DNA of 64,000 nt from Myxococcus xanthus (GCF_006402735.1 NZ_CP017174.1:1-64000); one strand, 5' to 3'; positions 25,328 through 37,747 are shown, counted from the stretch's first letter. Notes: generated by a model from the sequence alone, not told the origin. A program made the numbers and translations.

Positions 25328-25624
25328 TCAAGGCAGCGCCAGGCGCAGCTGTTCGAGCAACGCAGGCAGCCGGGTCATCAGCTCCCGGTCCATCTCCTCC
25401 AATGCCCCGCGAAGGGCCGCCAGGTCCTCTGGGGCGCGTTCCGCGGTCACCATGCGCTGCAGGACCCTCAGGCGCTGATTGCGCTGCACCAGGCTGCCCA
25501 GGACGTCCTCCAGCTCATCGCTGAGGGCCTCGCCCAGGCGCAGGTCGTGCCCAATCAGCTCGCGGAGCTGCTCCACCAGGTACGTGAGGTCCCAGGATTC
25601 TGCGTATCCAGCACGGCGCGACAT
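25328..25624 (-). CDS. small helical protein of unknown function
   Basis: 98 residues, no signal peptide or membrane segment. It is almost wholly helical with heptad-like Leu spacing (LVEQLRELIGHDLRLGEALS, LRGALEEMDRELMTRLPALL), so it probably forms a coiled coil or helical bundle. The start ATG at 25624 gives MSRRAGYAES. It lies 30 bases after another 98-residue gene on the same strand, so the two probably form an operon. The pair could be a toxin-antitoxin module or structural, but I recognise no family. The stop is 20 bases from the last DnaA-box-like site. Confidence 0.6.
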   Translation of the reverse strand: MSRRAGYAESWDLTYLVEQLRELIGHDLRLGEALSDELEDVLGSLVQRNQRLRVLQRMVTAERAPEDLAALRGALEEMDRELMTRLPALLEQLRLALP

Positions 25625-25654
25625 CTCACCCCTGGCCCAGGCGGGTCGCCGGGC

Positions 25655-25951
25655 TCACTCCAGCGGCTGGGGCCGCAGCAGGCCCACGAGGGTGAGGCGC
25701 GAGCGGGACGGGTCCAGCTCCACGCTGACCTGGCAGCCGGCGACGTCCAGCCTCAGCGTGTACGGGAACTCGGGGGGCAGCTGACTTTCCTCCTGCCGGG
25801 CCAGGGCGGCCAGGCGGAACAGTTCGGCGAGCAGCTCCTGGCGGGTCTCCGCCGCGAGCCCCTCCACGGCCGCCTGCAGGCCGCGTGGGATGAGCACGGT
25901 GAAGGCCTGCGATGACGAAGGGGCGCATGAGGAAGATGCGACAGAGGTCAT
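25655..25951 (-). CDS. small protein of unknown function, first gene of a two-gene unit
   Basis: 98 residues from the ATG at 25951. Longer in-frame starts would read through low-complexity sequence. After a Ser-rich N-terminus (SVASSSCAPSSSQ) comes FTVLIPRGLQAAVEGLAAET with two helices (LLAELFRLAALARQ) and then a beta pair (YTLRLDVAGCQVSVEL, RLTLVGLL). The helix-helix-strand order slightly recalls RelE/ParE-type toxins, but no catalytic residue is recognisable, so this is speculation. It is divergent from the Cys-rich lipoprotein gene across a 205-base gap. Confidence 0.5.
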   Translation of the reverse strand: MTSVASSSCAPSSSQAFTVLIPRGLQAAVEGLAAETRQELLAELFRLAALARQEESQLPPEFPYTLRLDVAGCQVSVELDPSRSRLTLVGLLRPQPLE

Positions 25952-26156
25952 GGCGTACCCCGGGTGCGAGAACCATACCCTTCCGGCAGCCAACCATTTC
26001 GCGTGGTTGCAGCCTGTAGCAGTGGAACGGCCTGTAAAAAACACTGCCCCCCTCCCCGCCGACCCTGAAGTGTTGGGAGGTGGGGCGTTGGCGGAGTGGG
26101 GCGTCCGCGGGGCCTTCCGGCGCGAGCTATAGCCAGAAGGCACGGGGGGGAACGCC

Positions 26157-28358
26157 ATGGCGCACGCAACGCAGGCGTCCCGGTACAGCGGCATTGTATT
26201 GGCGCTGATGCTGGGGTTGGGAGCGGCGGCTTGTCGGGACACACCGTCCCTGTCGGGGGCGGAGGGGCGGTTGCGGTTGTCGGCGCAGCGCGTGGACTTC
26301 CCGCACGCCTACCCGGGCACCCGGCGGGAGGCCGAGGTCCGCGTGGTGAATGGCGGCCGGGCCCCGCTGGACGTCACGTGGACGGACGTGACGGCACCCT
26401 TCTCGTTGGAGGCGGCGCTGCCGGTCCGGGTGCTTGCGGGAGAGGTGCCGGTGCGTCTGCGCTTCGCGCCCGAAGCTGAAGGGACCTACGAGGTCGTCCT
26501 CACCGGCACCGCGTCGGATGGCGGCCAGGTGCGGTTGGTGCTGGCGGGCGAGGCGAAGCCGGTGCCGGCGTGCTTCACGCCCGTGACGTGCGCGGCGGCC
26601 ACCTTCGACCTGGTGACGGAGCGGTGCGTGGAGTCCTTGCTGCCGGACGGCACCGCGTGTGAGCCGGGCAATGCCTGCATCACCGGCGCCACCTGCCAAG
26701 CGGGACGCTGCCGGGGCGAGGAGCGCGCCTGTGACGACGGCAACGCCTGCACCACGGACGTGTGCCACGTGCTGGACGGGTGCCAGTCCGTGCCGGCGCC
26801 GCCCTGTCCCGCGGCCGGGCCGTGTCAGGTGGGGACGTGTGACCCGCGGATGGGATGCGCCACGGCCCCCGCGCCGGACGGCACCCTCTGCGGCGCGGCC
26901 CAAGGCACCTGCGAGGACGCGGACGTGTGCCTGGATGGGGCCTGCGTGAAGCGCGACCTGCCAGAGGGCTTCCTGTGTGAAGCGGCCAGTCCGTGCCAGG
27001 CGTCGGGGCACTGCCGCGGCGGCGTGTGCGCTCGGCCCGCGGCGCAACCCCTGAAGGTGGATTGGGAGCACGACGCCCGGACGGGAGGAGAGCAACTGCA
27101 GGACCTGCTGGTGGGGCCGGAAGGGGACGTGACGCTGTCGGGCTTCTACGGCACGCCCGTGCTGGACGCGGCGGGCAAGGGGCCTCCGGTGCGGGCCTCC
27201 CACCCGGCGCGCCGCTGCATGCTGTGGAACGACCGGCTCCTGTGCATGGACATGCCGATGGACGGGACGGTGTCGCTGCTGGAGCGCGGCACGGGGGCGC
27301 CGCGGTGGACCTTCACCCTGGCCGACGCACGGCCGGACTTCCGCGACAGGACGCAGACACTCTTCCTGGCGCGGCTGGCGGTGATGGCGCCGGACCGGCT
27401 GGCGGCCCTCTTCGAGGCCTACCCCACGGACCAGCGGCGCGACACGGCGTGCCGCATGTACTTCCTGGTGGTGCTGGATGCCTTCGGCCACATGGTGTCC
27501 GCGCGCGAGCTGACGGACCCACTGCTCGCCGAGTGCAACCACCCGCACCCGTATGGCCTCGCCTCGGACACGGTGGGGGACCTCTACGTCGCCTTCGCGC
27601 CCACGCTGAACACGGGCGCGCCGCTGGTGTCGGGGACGCCCTCGTTGCTGATGGCCTTCTCCTCGGACGGGGTGCCGCGCTGGCGGAGGACGGAGCCTCT
27701 GCGCGCGGGCGAGCTCGCGGTGGTGAACGGGCTGCTGCTGCTCGAATGGGGCTTCCAGGCGTTGAGCACCCGGGACGGGACACCGGTGGGGGAGCACCTG
27801 GCCCAGCACCTTGGCCGCGCGGTGGCCACCCGGGACGTGGTGGTGCCCAGCGCGTCGGGCACGACGGTGAACGCGGGTGTGGACAGCCTGAGCTCCACGC
27901 CGGCCGCGACGCAGCTGAAGGGCTTCTGGCTCCCGGACCTGGAGCCGGCGTGGCTGTACTCGCTGAAGGAAGGCCAGCGCCTGATGACCAAGGAGCTCCG
28001 GCTGGCCACCTGGCCCAGGGGTGCGGGACTTCCCCCCGAGACGCTGGTGCTGACGCACGCGGTGGCGGCCGACAACCAGCGGTTGCTGGTGGGCGTGCGC
28101 ACGCGAGATGGAAGCGAGGCCTTCCAGTGTCCGCTCGACTACGCGCCGCGCACGGTGCCGCAGTTGATGGAGTTGGGGCCTGACGCCCTCTACGTGATGG
28201 ATGGGGCCCTCAGTTGTGGCGAGTGCGATCCGCCCTTCGCCAACAGCCAGCCGCGCTTCATGCGCTTCCCCATGCCGGGGTTGCTGCCCGCGAACGCGCC
28301 CTGGCCCGGGACCTTCGGAGGACCGGGGCACGGGCACCATGAGAACGCGGTGCACTGA
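26157..28358 (+). CDS. Cys-rich lipoprotein with Ig-like (ASPM-SPD-2-Hydin type) and PQQ-like beta domains
   Basis: 733 residues. Lipobox GAAAC near residue 25. Residues about 40-145 are an Ig-like domain of the choice-of-anchor D type (RVDFPHAYPGTRREAEVRVV ... VRLRFAPEAEGTYEVVLTG). Residues about 150-285 are rich in Cys in spaced pairs (CDDGNACTTDVCHVLDGCQ), as in other Myxococcota surface proteins. The rest is a beta-propeller-like region with repeats of the WTFTLADA type, as in PQQ-like proteins. It probably acts at the cell surface. No enzyme motif is seen. The stop lies 16 bases from the convergent DUF429 gene. Confidence 0.82.
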   Translation: MAHATQASRYSGIVLALMLGLGAAACRDTPSLSGAEGRLRLSAQRVDFPHAYPGTRREAEVRVVNGGRAPLDVTWTDVTAPFSLEAALPVRVLAGEVPVRLRFAPEAEGTYEVVLTGTASDGGQVRLVLAGEAKPVPACFTPVTCAAATFDLVTERCVESLLPDGTACEPGNACITGATCQAGRCRGEERACDDGNACTTDVCHVLDGCQSVPAPPCPAAGPCQVGTCDPRMGCATAPAPDGTLCGAAQGTCEDADVCLDGACVKRDLPEGFLCEAASPCQASGHCRGGVCARPAAQPLKVDWEHDARTGGEQLQDLLVGPEGDVTLSGFYGTPVLDAAGKGPPVRASHPARRCMLWNDRLLCMDMPMDGTVSLLERGTGAPRWTFTLADARPDFRDRTQTLFLARLAVMAPDRLAALFEAYPTDQRRDTACRMYFLVVLDAFGHMVSARELTDPLLAECNHPHPYGLASDTVGDLYVAFAPTLNTGAPLVSGTPSLLMAFSSDGVPRWRRTEPLRAGELAVVNGLLLLEWGFQALSTRDGTPVGEHLAQHLGRAVATRDVVVPSASGTTVNAGVDSLSSTPAATQLKGFWLPDLEPAWLYSLKEGQRLMTKELRLATWPRGAGLPPETLVLTHAVAADNQRLLVGVRTRDGSEAFQCPLDYAPRTVPQLMELGPDALYVMDGALSCGECDPPFANSQPRFMRFPMPGLLPANAPWPGTFGGPGHGHHENAVH

Positions 28359-28374
28359 GCAGCAGCGCGGCGCT

Positions 28375-29100
28375 TCACTGTGGAGAACTTGTGGGCGTAT
28401 CGGAAGACCGCACGTCGAGGATGCGGCCCTCGCGCAGCCAGCCCTGGGCATCCACGGTGAGCGGTGCGCCCACGGCGGTGACGCGCGCGGGGGCCTTGCG
28501 CGTGAGCCACCCGAGCCACGCGCACAGCGCCGCGTCCAACTGGTCATGGGTGGGAAGCAGGCCCGGTGGGAAGCGCAGGCCCTGCGCCTCCAGCACCGCC
28601 TGTCTTCGCGTCCGTCCCACGTGAGACGCCTTCTTCCCCAACTTCTCCACAGACAGCGCGCGCCACGTCGCGCCGGGGAAGGCCTCGAAGAGGCGGGCCT
28701 CCTCCAGCGAGTCCGTGTCCACGTCCAACAGGGGATGCCCACCCCGCGCATGCAGCGCCGCGAACAACTGCACCCCGCCCCGGACGAAGCCGGCGAAGGG
28801 ACGTCCAGGCTCGGGCAGTACGTCGGGCGTACGTCCCGGCGCGCGCAGGCATCGCTCCGCTTCGCGCACGGAGGCTCCCAGCCGGGCCAGCGCCTGGGGT
28901 CCATCGATGACGAGCACATCCTCCGGGTTCAAAGGAAATGACGCGCGCAGCAGCTCGGGGGTGAAACCGAGCGCTTTCGAGGGGACGGGCCACCGGAGCT
29001 CGGAGAAGCGCACCTGCCCCCGGGCATCCACCTCCGCCACGTCCACCGGCCGGGGGATGCGTGCGTATGGGTCCGTCAAATCCCAGCCCAGGAAGCGCAT
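28375..29100 (-). CDS. DUF429 domain protein
   Basis: 241 residues. The pattern fits DUF429: an N-terminal nuclease-like strand FLGWDLTDP, acidic VLVIDGPQALARLG near residue 65, AERCLR, GVQLFAALHARGG, EAFPGATWRAL near 140 and the C-terminal THDQLDAALCAWLGWLTR near 190. DUF429 proteins are predicted RNase H-like nucleases, with several acidic residues at the expected spots, but none has been shown to be one. The start ATG at 29100 gives MRFLGWDL. It stands alone before a 425-base non-coding gap. Confidence 0.8.
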   Translation of the reverse strand: MRFLGWDLTDPYARIPRPVDVAEVDARGQVRFSELRWPVPSKALGFTPELLRASFPLNPEDVLVIDGPQALARLGASVREAERCLRAPGRTPDVLPEPGRPFAGFVRGGVQLFAALHARGGHPLLDVDTDSLEEARLFEAFPGATWRALSVEKLGKKASHVGRTRRQAVLEAQGLRFPPGLLPTHDQLDAALCAWLGWLTRKAPARVTAVGAPLTVDAQGWLREGRILDVRSSDTPTSSPQ

Positions 29101-29525
29101 GGTGAGCTCAAGCCGGCGTAGCGGTTTCCCGCATATCGGGCTGCTTCATGGCCCGCCCTGAAAGGAATTCAGTCTTCACCGCGCCTGCTCACACTCGTCG
29201 TGAATGCGCAACTGCTATGCGTCCTCACCACATCCGGCCTGTCACGGTGCTTGCGGGAGTCAGGACCCGGCGGGTGGACAGGCCCCGCGCAGCCGATATT
29301 CTTCGCCCACCGTAGCGTTGGCGTTCGTGGACGGTATTCCACGGTGCCCACGCGCAGGCCGCTCGGGAAGCAACCCCCTTGTTCCCGGCGCTCGCGTGGA
29401 AGGAGTGCGGTTGCCCGGACGACCTTGGAGGTCCGGCGTGCGGCGGCTTCGTTGCATCGTGGGGGGCCCGCTCGGGCCCCGGGTGGAAGTCTCCCGGGGC
29501 CCGAGAGACCTCGTTCCAGTCGCCG
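29101..29525. other. 425-base non-coding gap with a strong hairpin
   Basis: I see no convincing gene. Short open frames on both strands lack ribosome sites and have no domain. The gap must hold the promoter of the DUF429 gene at its left end. At the right end is a GC-rich hairpin, listed separately, downstream of the TPR-like gene. Confidence 0.5.
29471..29505 (-). terminator. 13-bp perfect hairpin after the TPR-like gene
   Basis: CTCGGGCCCCGGG (29471-29483) and its reverse complement (29493-29505) enclose a nine-base loop. The hairpin is 20 bases past the stop of the minus-strand gene. No T tract follows. Confidence 0.6.
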
Positions 29526-30992
29526 CTACGGTTGTGGTGTCTCCGCCGCCTGATTCGCTTCCACGCGCGTGAAGGACAGCAGGTAGGCGGGCTCGTCTCG
29601 CGTGCTCGCCTGTATCAACTCCTCCGTCAGCGCATGCAGGGGCCAGCGGTCCATGGACGCCTTGCGGAAGAGGGCCACCGCGCCCTCCAGCGCGCCGATT
29701 CGCGCCAGCGCCTGTTCACGTCCGGCCTCGTCGCCCATCTCCTGGGCGCCGCCGCGGACGAGCTGCAAGCCCACCATGCGCTCCACCATGGTGGGTTGTT
29801 CGGCCATGCGCGTGCCGATGTCACGGGTGATGCGGCCCAGCCGCTTCCGGCCCTCGGGAGACAGCGAGCCGCGCGTACCCACGTTGCGCGTGCGCAGCAC
29901 CCACGAGCCCCGGTCCGTCACGCTGTGGGCCGCCACCGCCATCGCCGCGGCGCTGACATCTGGCACCCCCGAGCCCTCCAACTGCTTCCGGGCTTCCTCG
30001 TACGTGCGGGTGAAGACGCCCTCGCGCCACACGGGCAGGGCGGCCACCTGCTCCAGGCGGTCGATCTCCGCCGCGCTCATCTCCGAGCCCGGCTCCGTGT
30101 CTCCCAGGAGCAGCAGCAACTGAATCTGCATGGCGCGTGGGTTCGCGGCCGCCAGCGCCTCCAGCTTCTGGCGGAACACCGTGCGCGCTTCGTCATGGGA
30201 GGACTGTGGCAAGGCCTCGCCCCGGAGCACGTCCATCACCGCCACGAAGAGGGCCGGGTCCTCCAGCCGAGGCACCTGCCGCAGCAGGAAGAGCGCCTTG
30301 TCCGCGTCCAGGCGCGGGCTGCCCAGGGCCAGCATCAGCTTCACGTCGTCCGAAGCGGCCCGCTCCCAGGCGGCCTTCGCCGCGGCGGTGATGGCCGGGT
30401 CGGGCGGCAGCGGCGTGGCTCCGGGGAGCAGCTCGCTCTGCTGAAGGTCGGGCTGGCCCAGGTCCACCCAGGCCTGGCGGAACGCCTGTTGCCAGTCCAT
30501 GCCGGGTGTGCGCCGCAGATCGCGCAGCCGCGCCAGCAGCTTTGCTTCCGGAGCGCCCGGGGCGGCCGCCTCCAACCGCCGGAGCGCGTCGCTGGCCTCG
30601 GTGTCCTGACCTTCCTCCAGCGCGAGACAGGCCTTCACGAGGAGCGCCGGCGCGTGCTGGGGCGCCAGCTTCAGCGCGGCCGCCAGTGCCTCATGCGCCT
30701 GGGCCCGCTGTCCCGTCGCGGCGGCCCGAGCGGCGCGGTCCGTCTGGACCAGCACCTCCATGGGGGCCTGGGACTTTGCTTTGGGCCTCTCGTGTGCGTG
30801 GTCCGCGTGGGACTCGCCATGCGCGTCGTGCGTGTCCCTCGGGGTGGAACCGGGCGATGAAGGCTGTGGGTTCCACAGGAAGAGCCCTCCGGCCAACACC
30901 GCCACGCCGACGCCCGCGCCACCCCACAGGACCTTGCCGCGTCGCCGGGGCGCTGGGGCGTTATCGGAGGAGGAAGGGAGGGGAGGCGTCAT
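29526..30992 (-). CDS. membrane-anchored TPR-like protein
   Basis: 488 residues from the ATG at 30992. A short cytoplasmic head (PRRRGKVLWGG) leads into one hydrophobic helix (VGVAVLAGGLFLW, about 35-50) and a His-rich linker (HDAHGESHADHAHERPK) that may bind metal or be disordered. The rest is helical, with TPR-like pairs at about 90-160 (AAATGQRAQAHEALAAALKL, LLVKACLALEEGQDTEASDA). Further helices have no recognised family. It is followed by a hairpin terminator. A longer in-frame start at 31028 is possible. The function is unknown; a scaffold role is inference. Confidence 0.7.
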   Translation of the reverse strand: MTPPLPSSSDNAPAPRRRGKVLWGGAGVGVAVLAGGLFLWNPQPSSPGSTPRDTHDAHGESHADHAHERPKAKSQAPMEVLVQTDRAARAAATGQRAQAHEALAAALKLAPQHAPALLVKACLALEEGQDTEASDALRRLEAAAPGAPEAKLLARLRDLRRTPGMDWQQAFRQAWVDLGQPDLQQSELLPGATPLPPDPAITAAAKAAWERAASDDVKLMLALGSPRLDADKALFLLRQVPRLEDPALFVAVMDVLRGEALPQSSHDEARTVFRQKLEALAAANPRAMQIQLLLLLGDTEPGSEMSAAEIDRLEQVAALPVWREGVFTRTYEEARKQLEGSGVPDVSAAAMAVAAHSVTDRGSWVLRTRNVGTRGSLSPEGRKRLGRITRDIGTRMAEQPTMVERMVGLQLVRGGAQEMGDEAGREQALARIGALEGAVALFRKASMDRWPLHALTEELIQASTRDEPAYLLSFTRVEANQAAETPQP

Positions 30993-31146
30993 CGGGCGGG
31001 AATCTCCGCGAGGGGTGGGGACGCGCATTCCAGCCGCCCCGGCCCTCGTGGAGCAAGCCGGCCCACCCGCGACCTCGGGTGCTGTCCGGTTCACCCCACC
31101 CGTGTGCTGTCATTGACGCGGTACGCCTCCCACGGCGGCGGGCGCG

Positions 31147-31878
31147 TCAGTCCTTGTAGACAACCCGGGAGCCTCCGCTGGCGCGCACGTCGCTCTGGCT
31201 CGGGCGGGACACGAGCTGGAGGACGCTGCCCCCGGAGGCCTCGCCGCTGACGCGGTCGGACGCATCCACCTCCACGCGCGAGCCGCCGCTCGCTTCCGCG
31301 TCCAGCGTCTTGACGCCCTTCACGTCCAGGGCCCGCACGACGGAGCCCCCGCTGGCCTCGACGTCGAAGTCCGTTGCCCGTCCCGCCAGCGTCACCTTCG
31401 AGCCACCACTGGCCTCGGCCTCCACCTGGCGTGCATCCACGCCGCGCACGTTGACGATGGCGCCGCCGCTGGCGTCGACGTCGAACTCGTCCGTGCGCGT
31501 GGCGTCCGCGTCCACGTGGCTGCCGCCGCTGGCGTGGATGCCTTCGACGCGCGGGCTGGAGACGTACAGGCGGACGCTGCCGCCCTTGAATCCGCTGAAG
31601 AGCTTCTTGTCCACGCGGGTGCGCAGCGTCCCGTCATGCACATCCATTTCGATTCGGGACACGAGTTCGGCCGGTCCCTCCAGGCGCACGGACTTTGGGC
31701 CCACCTTCACTTCGGCCCGGATGCCGTGGCTCACCGATACCTCGTCGAAGTCGGGCACCTCTCGGACGTCGCCTCGCTGTTGTGCGGAAGCGGACGCACC
31801 GGCTTGAGGCTCCTGGGCATGGGCACAGGCACCGAAGACGAGGAAGGCGGCGACGATTGAGACGCGGACGGGGGACAT
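31147..31878 (-). CDS. GIN-domain (DUF2807) secreted protein
   Basis: 243 residues with signal peptide (MSPVRVSIVAAFLVFGACAHAQ). The mature part has the DUF2807 (putative auto-transporter adhesin head, GIN) pattern: FDEVSVSHGIRAEVKVG, then at least six repeats of A/ASGGS followed by a beta strand (EGIHASGGSHVD, VDASGGAIVNVRG, EAEASGGSKVTLAG), which build a right-handed beta helix. Its cysteine could suit a lipobox (FGAC), making it a lipoprotein. ATG at 31878 has GGAG seven bases upstream; the in-frame GTG at 31884 overlaps that site. The role is unknown, probably on the envelope surface. Confidence 0.88.
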   Translation of the reverse strand: MSPVRVSIVAAFLVFGACAHAQEPQAGASASAQQRGDVREVPDFDEVSVSHGIRAEVKVGPKSVRLEGPAELVSRIEMDVHDGTLRTRVDKKLFSGFKGGSVRLYVSSPRVEGIHASGGSHVDADATRTDEFDVDASGGAIVNVRGVDARQVEAEASGGSKVTLAGRATDFDVEASGGSVVRALDVKGVKTLDAEASGGSRVEVDASDRVSGEASGGSVLQLVSRPSQSDVRASGGSRVVYKD

Positions 31879-31969
31879 GGGCACGCTCCAATGGAAAAAG
31901 GGGCCATGACATGGACCCCGACGTGCTCAAGGTACGCACGCCCTCGGCATTGATTGCCTGCCCTTCGGT

Positions 31970-34870
<2,901 letters not shown>

Positions 34871-35187
34871 TGAATGGCGCCGAATGTACACCGCGAGCCG
34901 GATGGACGCGAAAGCCCCGTCCCTCACGGGTTCGTTACCGGACCTGGTGACTTCCGGGGTAGGGCGGAATTGAAGCCGGATTCAGGTGGGGAATCGTGGG
35001 CGGCCCGGACGGAGGATGTCAGGGGCGCGGGCCCGGTTGCGTCCACGGCGGCAGGTCGCCAATTCCTGGCGATGGCTTTCCCGGTGAGACGCAGGCCCTC
35101 CATGGCCGTGTCCCGGGGGCTGACACTTTCCCGCGCGAGCCCTGCTTTCCCAGGATGGGAGTGGGCTAAACACGCGCCCAAGGTTCC
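34871..35187. promoter_or_regulatory. 317-base divergent promoter region between the PEGA kinase and rnr
   Basis: No gene is visible here. Both genes must start in it. I found no convincing -35/-10 or sigma-54 pair. The stretch is GC-rich, with short dyads only. A purine-poor ribosome area precedes rnr. Confidence 0.4.
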
Positions 35188-37083
35188 ATGGATACTTCTG
35201 ATTCGCCCCGCACCGTCACCGGCCGTCTCGACGTCCACCCTCGCGGCTTCGGCTTCCTCACCGTGCAGACGCCCGGCTCGCCCGAGGTGCTGTCCGCCTT
35301 CGTCCCTCCGCCCGACCTCAATCCGTACTTCGCCGGGGACGTCGTCACGGCCACGGTGACGGCGGGCGCGGATGGGCGCTGGTCAGCCAGCCAGCTGTCG
35401 TTGGTGGAGCGGCCTCGCACGCAGGTCTACGGCGAGGTGGTGCTGCGCAAGGGCGCGCCCCTGCTCCGCGTGGACCGCGAGGTGGCCAACGCGGACTGGG
35501 TGCTCGACCCCGCGGGGACGCAGGTGCAGGCCGGTGATGCGGTGGTCGCGCGCATCGACGAAGGCAAGGTGGTGCTGCTCTACCGGGTGGAAGCAGGGGA
35601 GGACCGCTCCCTGGAGCGCGTCATCGCCCGGCACGGGCTGCGCAAGGACTTCTCCACGGAAGTCGTCGAGGAAGCGCGGGGCGCGCGCGCGGTGCCGCAT
35701 GAGGTGGGCGCGCGGCGGGACCTGCGGGACGTGCCCACGGTGACGGTGGATGCGCCGTCCACGCGGGACATCGATGACGCGATTTCGGTGCTGCCGGCGG
35801 GGCCGGACGGGGCGCTGCGACTCCTGGTGTCCATCGCGGACGTGGGTGAGTACGTGAAGCAGGGCACGGCGCTGGACGCCGAGGCACGCGAGCGGGCCAC
35901 CAGCGTGTACCTGGCGGGGCGCGTACTGCCGATGTTGCCGGAAGCGTTGTCTTCGCACTGGCTGAGCCTGGTGCAGGGCGAGGAGCGGCTGTGCCTCACG
36001 GTGGAGCTGCGCATCGACCCGCAGGGCCGGGTGACGGCGGCGGACGTGTACGAGAGTGTCATCCGCTCGTGGGCGCGGCTGAACTACGACGAGGTGGGCG
36101 CCTACCTGGACCGGGGTGAGGTGTCGGCGCCCATGGAGCCGGTGCGCGAGGTGATGCCGTGGTTCCGGCTGGCGGCGGCGCGGCTGGCGGTGGCGCGGGC
36201 CGCGCGAGGCGGCATGGAGTTCGCGCGGGACGAGGCACGCTTCACCTTCGACCAGGCGACGGGCGAGCTGTCCGGGCTGGTGAGTGAGAAGCCGACGTCG
36301 GCGCACGCGATGATTGAGCGCTTCATGGTGGCGGCGAACGAGGCCATCGCCGGGTGGCTGCTGGCGCGCGGCCTGCCCGGGGTGTACCGCGTGCATGAGC
36401 AGCCGGACCCGTTGCGGGTGGCGGACCTGAATGCCTTCGCGGAGACGTCCGGCTTCGCGGCGGGTTTCGGACGGGAGCTGACGCCGCTCGCGCTGGCGGC
36501 GTTCGACCGGCAGATTGCGGGCGCGGTGGCGGAGCCGGCGCTGCGTTCGGTGCTGCGGCGCTCACTGGGCCCGTCGCGCTACACGGTGAAGCCGGGGCCG
36601 CACTTCGGTCTGGCGGCGCCGCTGTACCTGCACTTCACGTCACCGATTCGCCGGTACGCGGACCTGGCGGTGCACCGGACGTTGAAGGGGTACCTGCGCG
36701 GGCGCCGGGACTTCGTGGATGAAGACCCGGGGGTGGAGGCGCTCGCGGTGCACATCAACGCGAAGGCGCGCGCGTCGACGCGCGCGGAGAACGACCGGCA
36801 CCGCGAGTTGGAAGCGCGGTGGATGGCGGGGCACGTGGGCAAGCAGTTCCAGGCGCGTGTGACGCGGGTGCGGCCCTTCGGCCTGGTGGTGCAACTGGAC
36901 GGCATGCTGGTGGAAGGCGTGGTGCCCACGGACGCACTGTCCGGAGGTCCCTTCCGGCCGGATGCGCGCGAGCTGTCCCTGGTGGGCAAGGAGCGGACCT
37001 TCACCGTGGGCATGCCGGTGACGGTGAAGGTGGCGTCCACCGACGAGCAGCTCGGCCGCATCGAGCTGTCACTGGCCGAGTAA
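35188..37083 (+). CDS. rnr: ribonuclease R family exoribonuclease (RNB and S1 domains)
   Basis: 631 residues, shorter than E. coli RNase R (about 813). It lacks the long N-terminal HTH and the C-terminal basic tail. Residues about 5-150 hold cold-shock-like domains (GRLDVHPRGFGFLTV). The RNB catalytic centre TRDIDDAISVL near 190 has the conserved aspartates, followed by SIADVGEYV. HFTSPIRRYADLAVHR near 475 is the other family box. The S1 domain is at about 550-630 (FQARVTRVRPFGLVVQLDG). It degrades RNA 3' to 5' in the cytoplasm. The short form resembles the RNase II/R subset of many delta-group bacteria. It stands alone after a divergent promoter. Confidence 0.93.
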   Translation: MDTSDSPRTVTGRLDVHPRGFGFLTVQTPGSPEVLSAFVPPPDLNPYFAGDVVTATVTAGADGRWSASQLSLVERPRTQVYGEVVLRKGAPLLRVDREVANADWVLDPAGTQVQAGDAVVARIDEGKVVLLYRVEAGEDRSLERVIARHGLRKDFSTEVVEEARGARAVPHEVGARRDLRDVPTVTVDAPSTRDIDDAISVLPAGPDGALRLLVSIADVGEYVKQGTALDAEARERATSVYLAGRVLPMLPEALSSHWLSLVQGEERLCLTVELRIDPQGRVTAADVYESVIRSWARLNYDEVGAYLDRGEVSAPMEPVREVMPWFRLAAARLAVARAARGGMEFARDEARFTFDQATGELSGLVSEKPTSAHAMIERFMVAANEAIAGWLLARGLPGVYRVHEQPDPLRVADLNAFAETSGFAAGFGRELTPLALAAFDRQIAGAVAEPALRSVLRRSLGPSRYTVKPGPHFGLAAPLYLHFTSPIRRYADLAVHRTLKGYLRGRRDFVDEDPGVEALAVHINAKARASTRAENDRHRELEARWMAGHVGKQFQARVTRVRPFGLVVQLDGMLVEGVVPTDALSGGPFRPDARELSLVGKERTFTVGMPVTVKVASTDEQLGRIELSLAE

Positions 37084-37141
37084 CCGCCGCAAGTGTGGGA
37101 GGGACGCCCGGACGAGCCTTCGTTGGGCCAAGGTTGCCCTG

Positions 37142-37738
37142 TTGCTGACGGCCTGCGGCGGGGCGGGCTATCGGTACGCTGGGAGGGACGTCTACTTCGG
37201 GCCTGATGGCGGTCGGGTATGGGTTCGAGGCCCATGGCCCGCCATACAACCCTCCAGGAACGTGGATGACGTCATCGACCAGCTCTGTCCCATCATCATG
37301 GAGATGGATGGAGCGCGAGAGAAGGACTACGGCCAGGAATACTGCGGCGTCCTCTAATCGCTCGGAGACGGCGTCTTCTACGCGAGCTATCCCTCGCCCC
37401 TCGGTGAGATGCAGCGAATCGGTCCCAACAAGCGCAAGTCATGTATTTCACCGCGCCATGTGCGGGATGAGCGTGGACGTGCGGTCGGCATCGCCGACTA
37501 CCACAGCCATCCCTGGGCACCGTCGCCACTGACACCGGAAGACAGATGGGAGAAGAACCAGCGATGGCTCATCCGAATCCAGTTCGATACGGACTGTCAT
37601 GTGATGAAGCTGGTTCCCCATGCGAATGAGCCTCAGCCCAATGAGGTCTATCTTCGCAAGGGGAGGGCCTGGGAACTCATTGGCATCATCAAGCCGGAGC
37701 ACAAGCCATTCGGCATCGTCACGGATGTGGGCGACTAG
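37142..37738 (+). pseudogene. JAMM/DUF4329-like lipoprotein gene with an in-frame stop
   Basis: The same frame is open from about 37091 to 37738 except for TAA at 37355-37357. The first part has a lipobox-like VALLLTACGG near 37136-37160 and GAREKDYGQEYCGVL. The part after the stop continues as SLGDGVFYASYPSPLGE and contains YHSHPWAPSPLTPED, with the H-x-H and S/T-x-x-D spacing of JAMM/MPN+ proteases or DUF4329. There is no good start codon or ribosome site for either half. It is therefore probably a pseudogene; a sequencing error or stop readthrough is the alternative. A lipoprotein gene follows nine bases later. Confidence 0.7.
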
Positions 37739-37747
37739 GAGCGGGTC

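Noticed and set aside
26127..28919. A 930-codon open frame on the minus strand
   Set aside because: It runs antisense through the Cys-rich lipoprotein and is rich in Arg, His, Gln and Pro, the usual signature of a frame opened by high GC3 codons. It has no domain and no ribosome site, while the sense gene has a signal, domains and a proper stop.
29204..29572. A 122-codon plus-strand frame in the 425-base gap
   Set aside because: No ribosome site, no domain, composition rich in Arg, Gly, Pro and Ser, and it overlaps the strong hairpin and the end of the TPR-like gene.
34871..35187. Possible sigma-54 promoter for rnr
   Set aside because: Sites with a GG or a GC were tried, but none has both at the required spacing.
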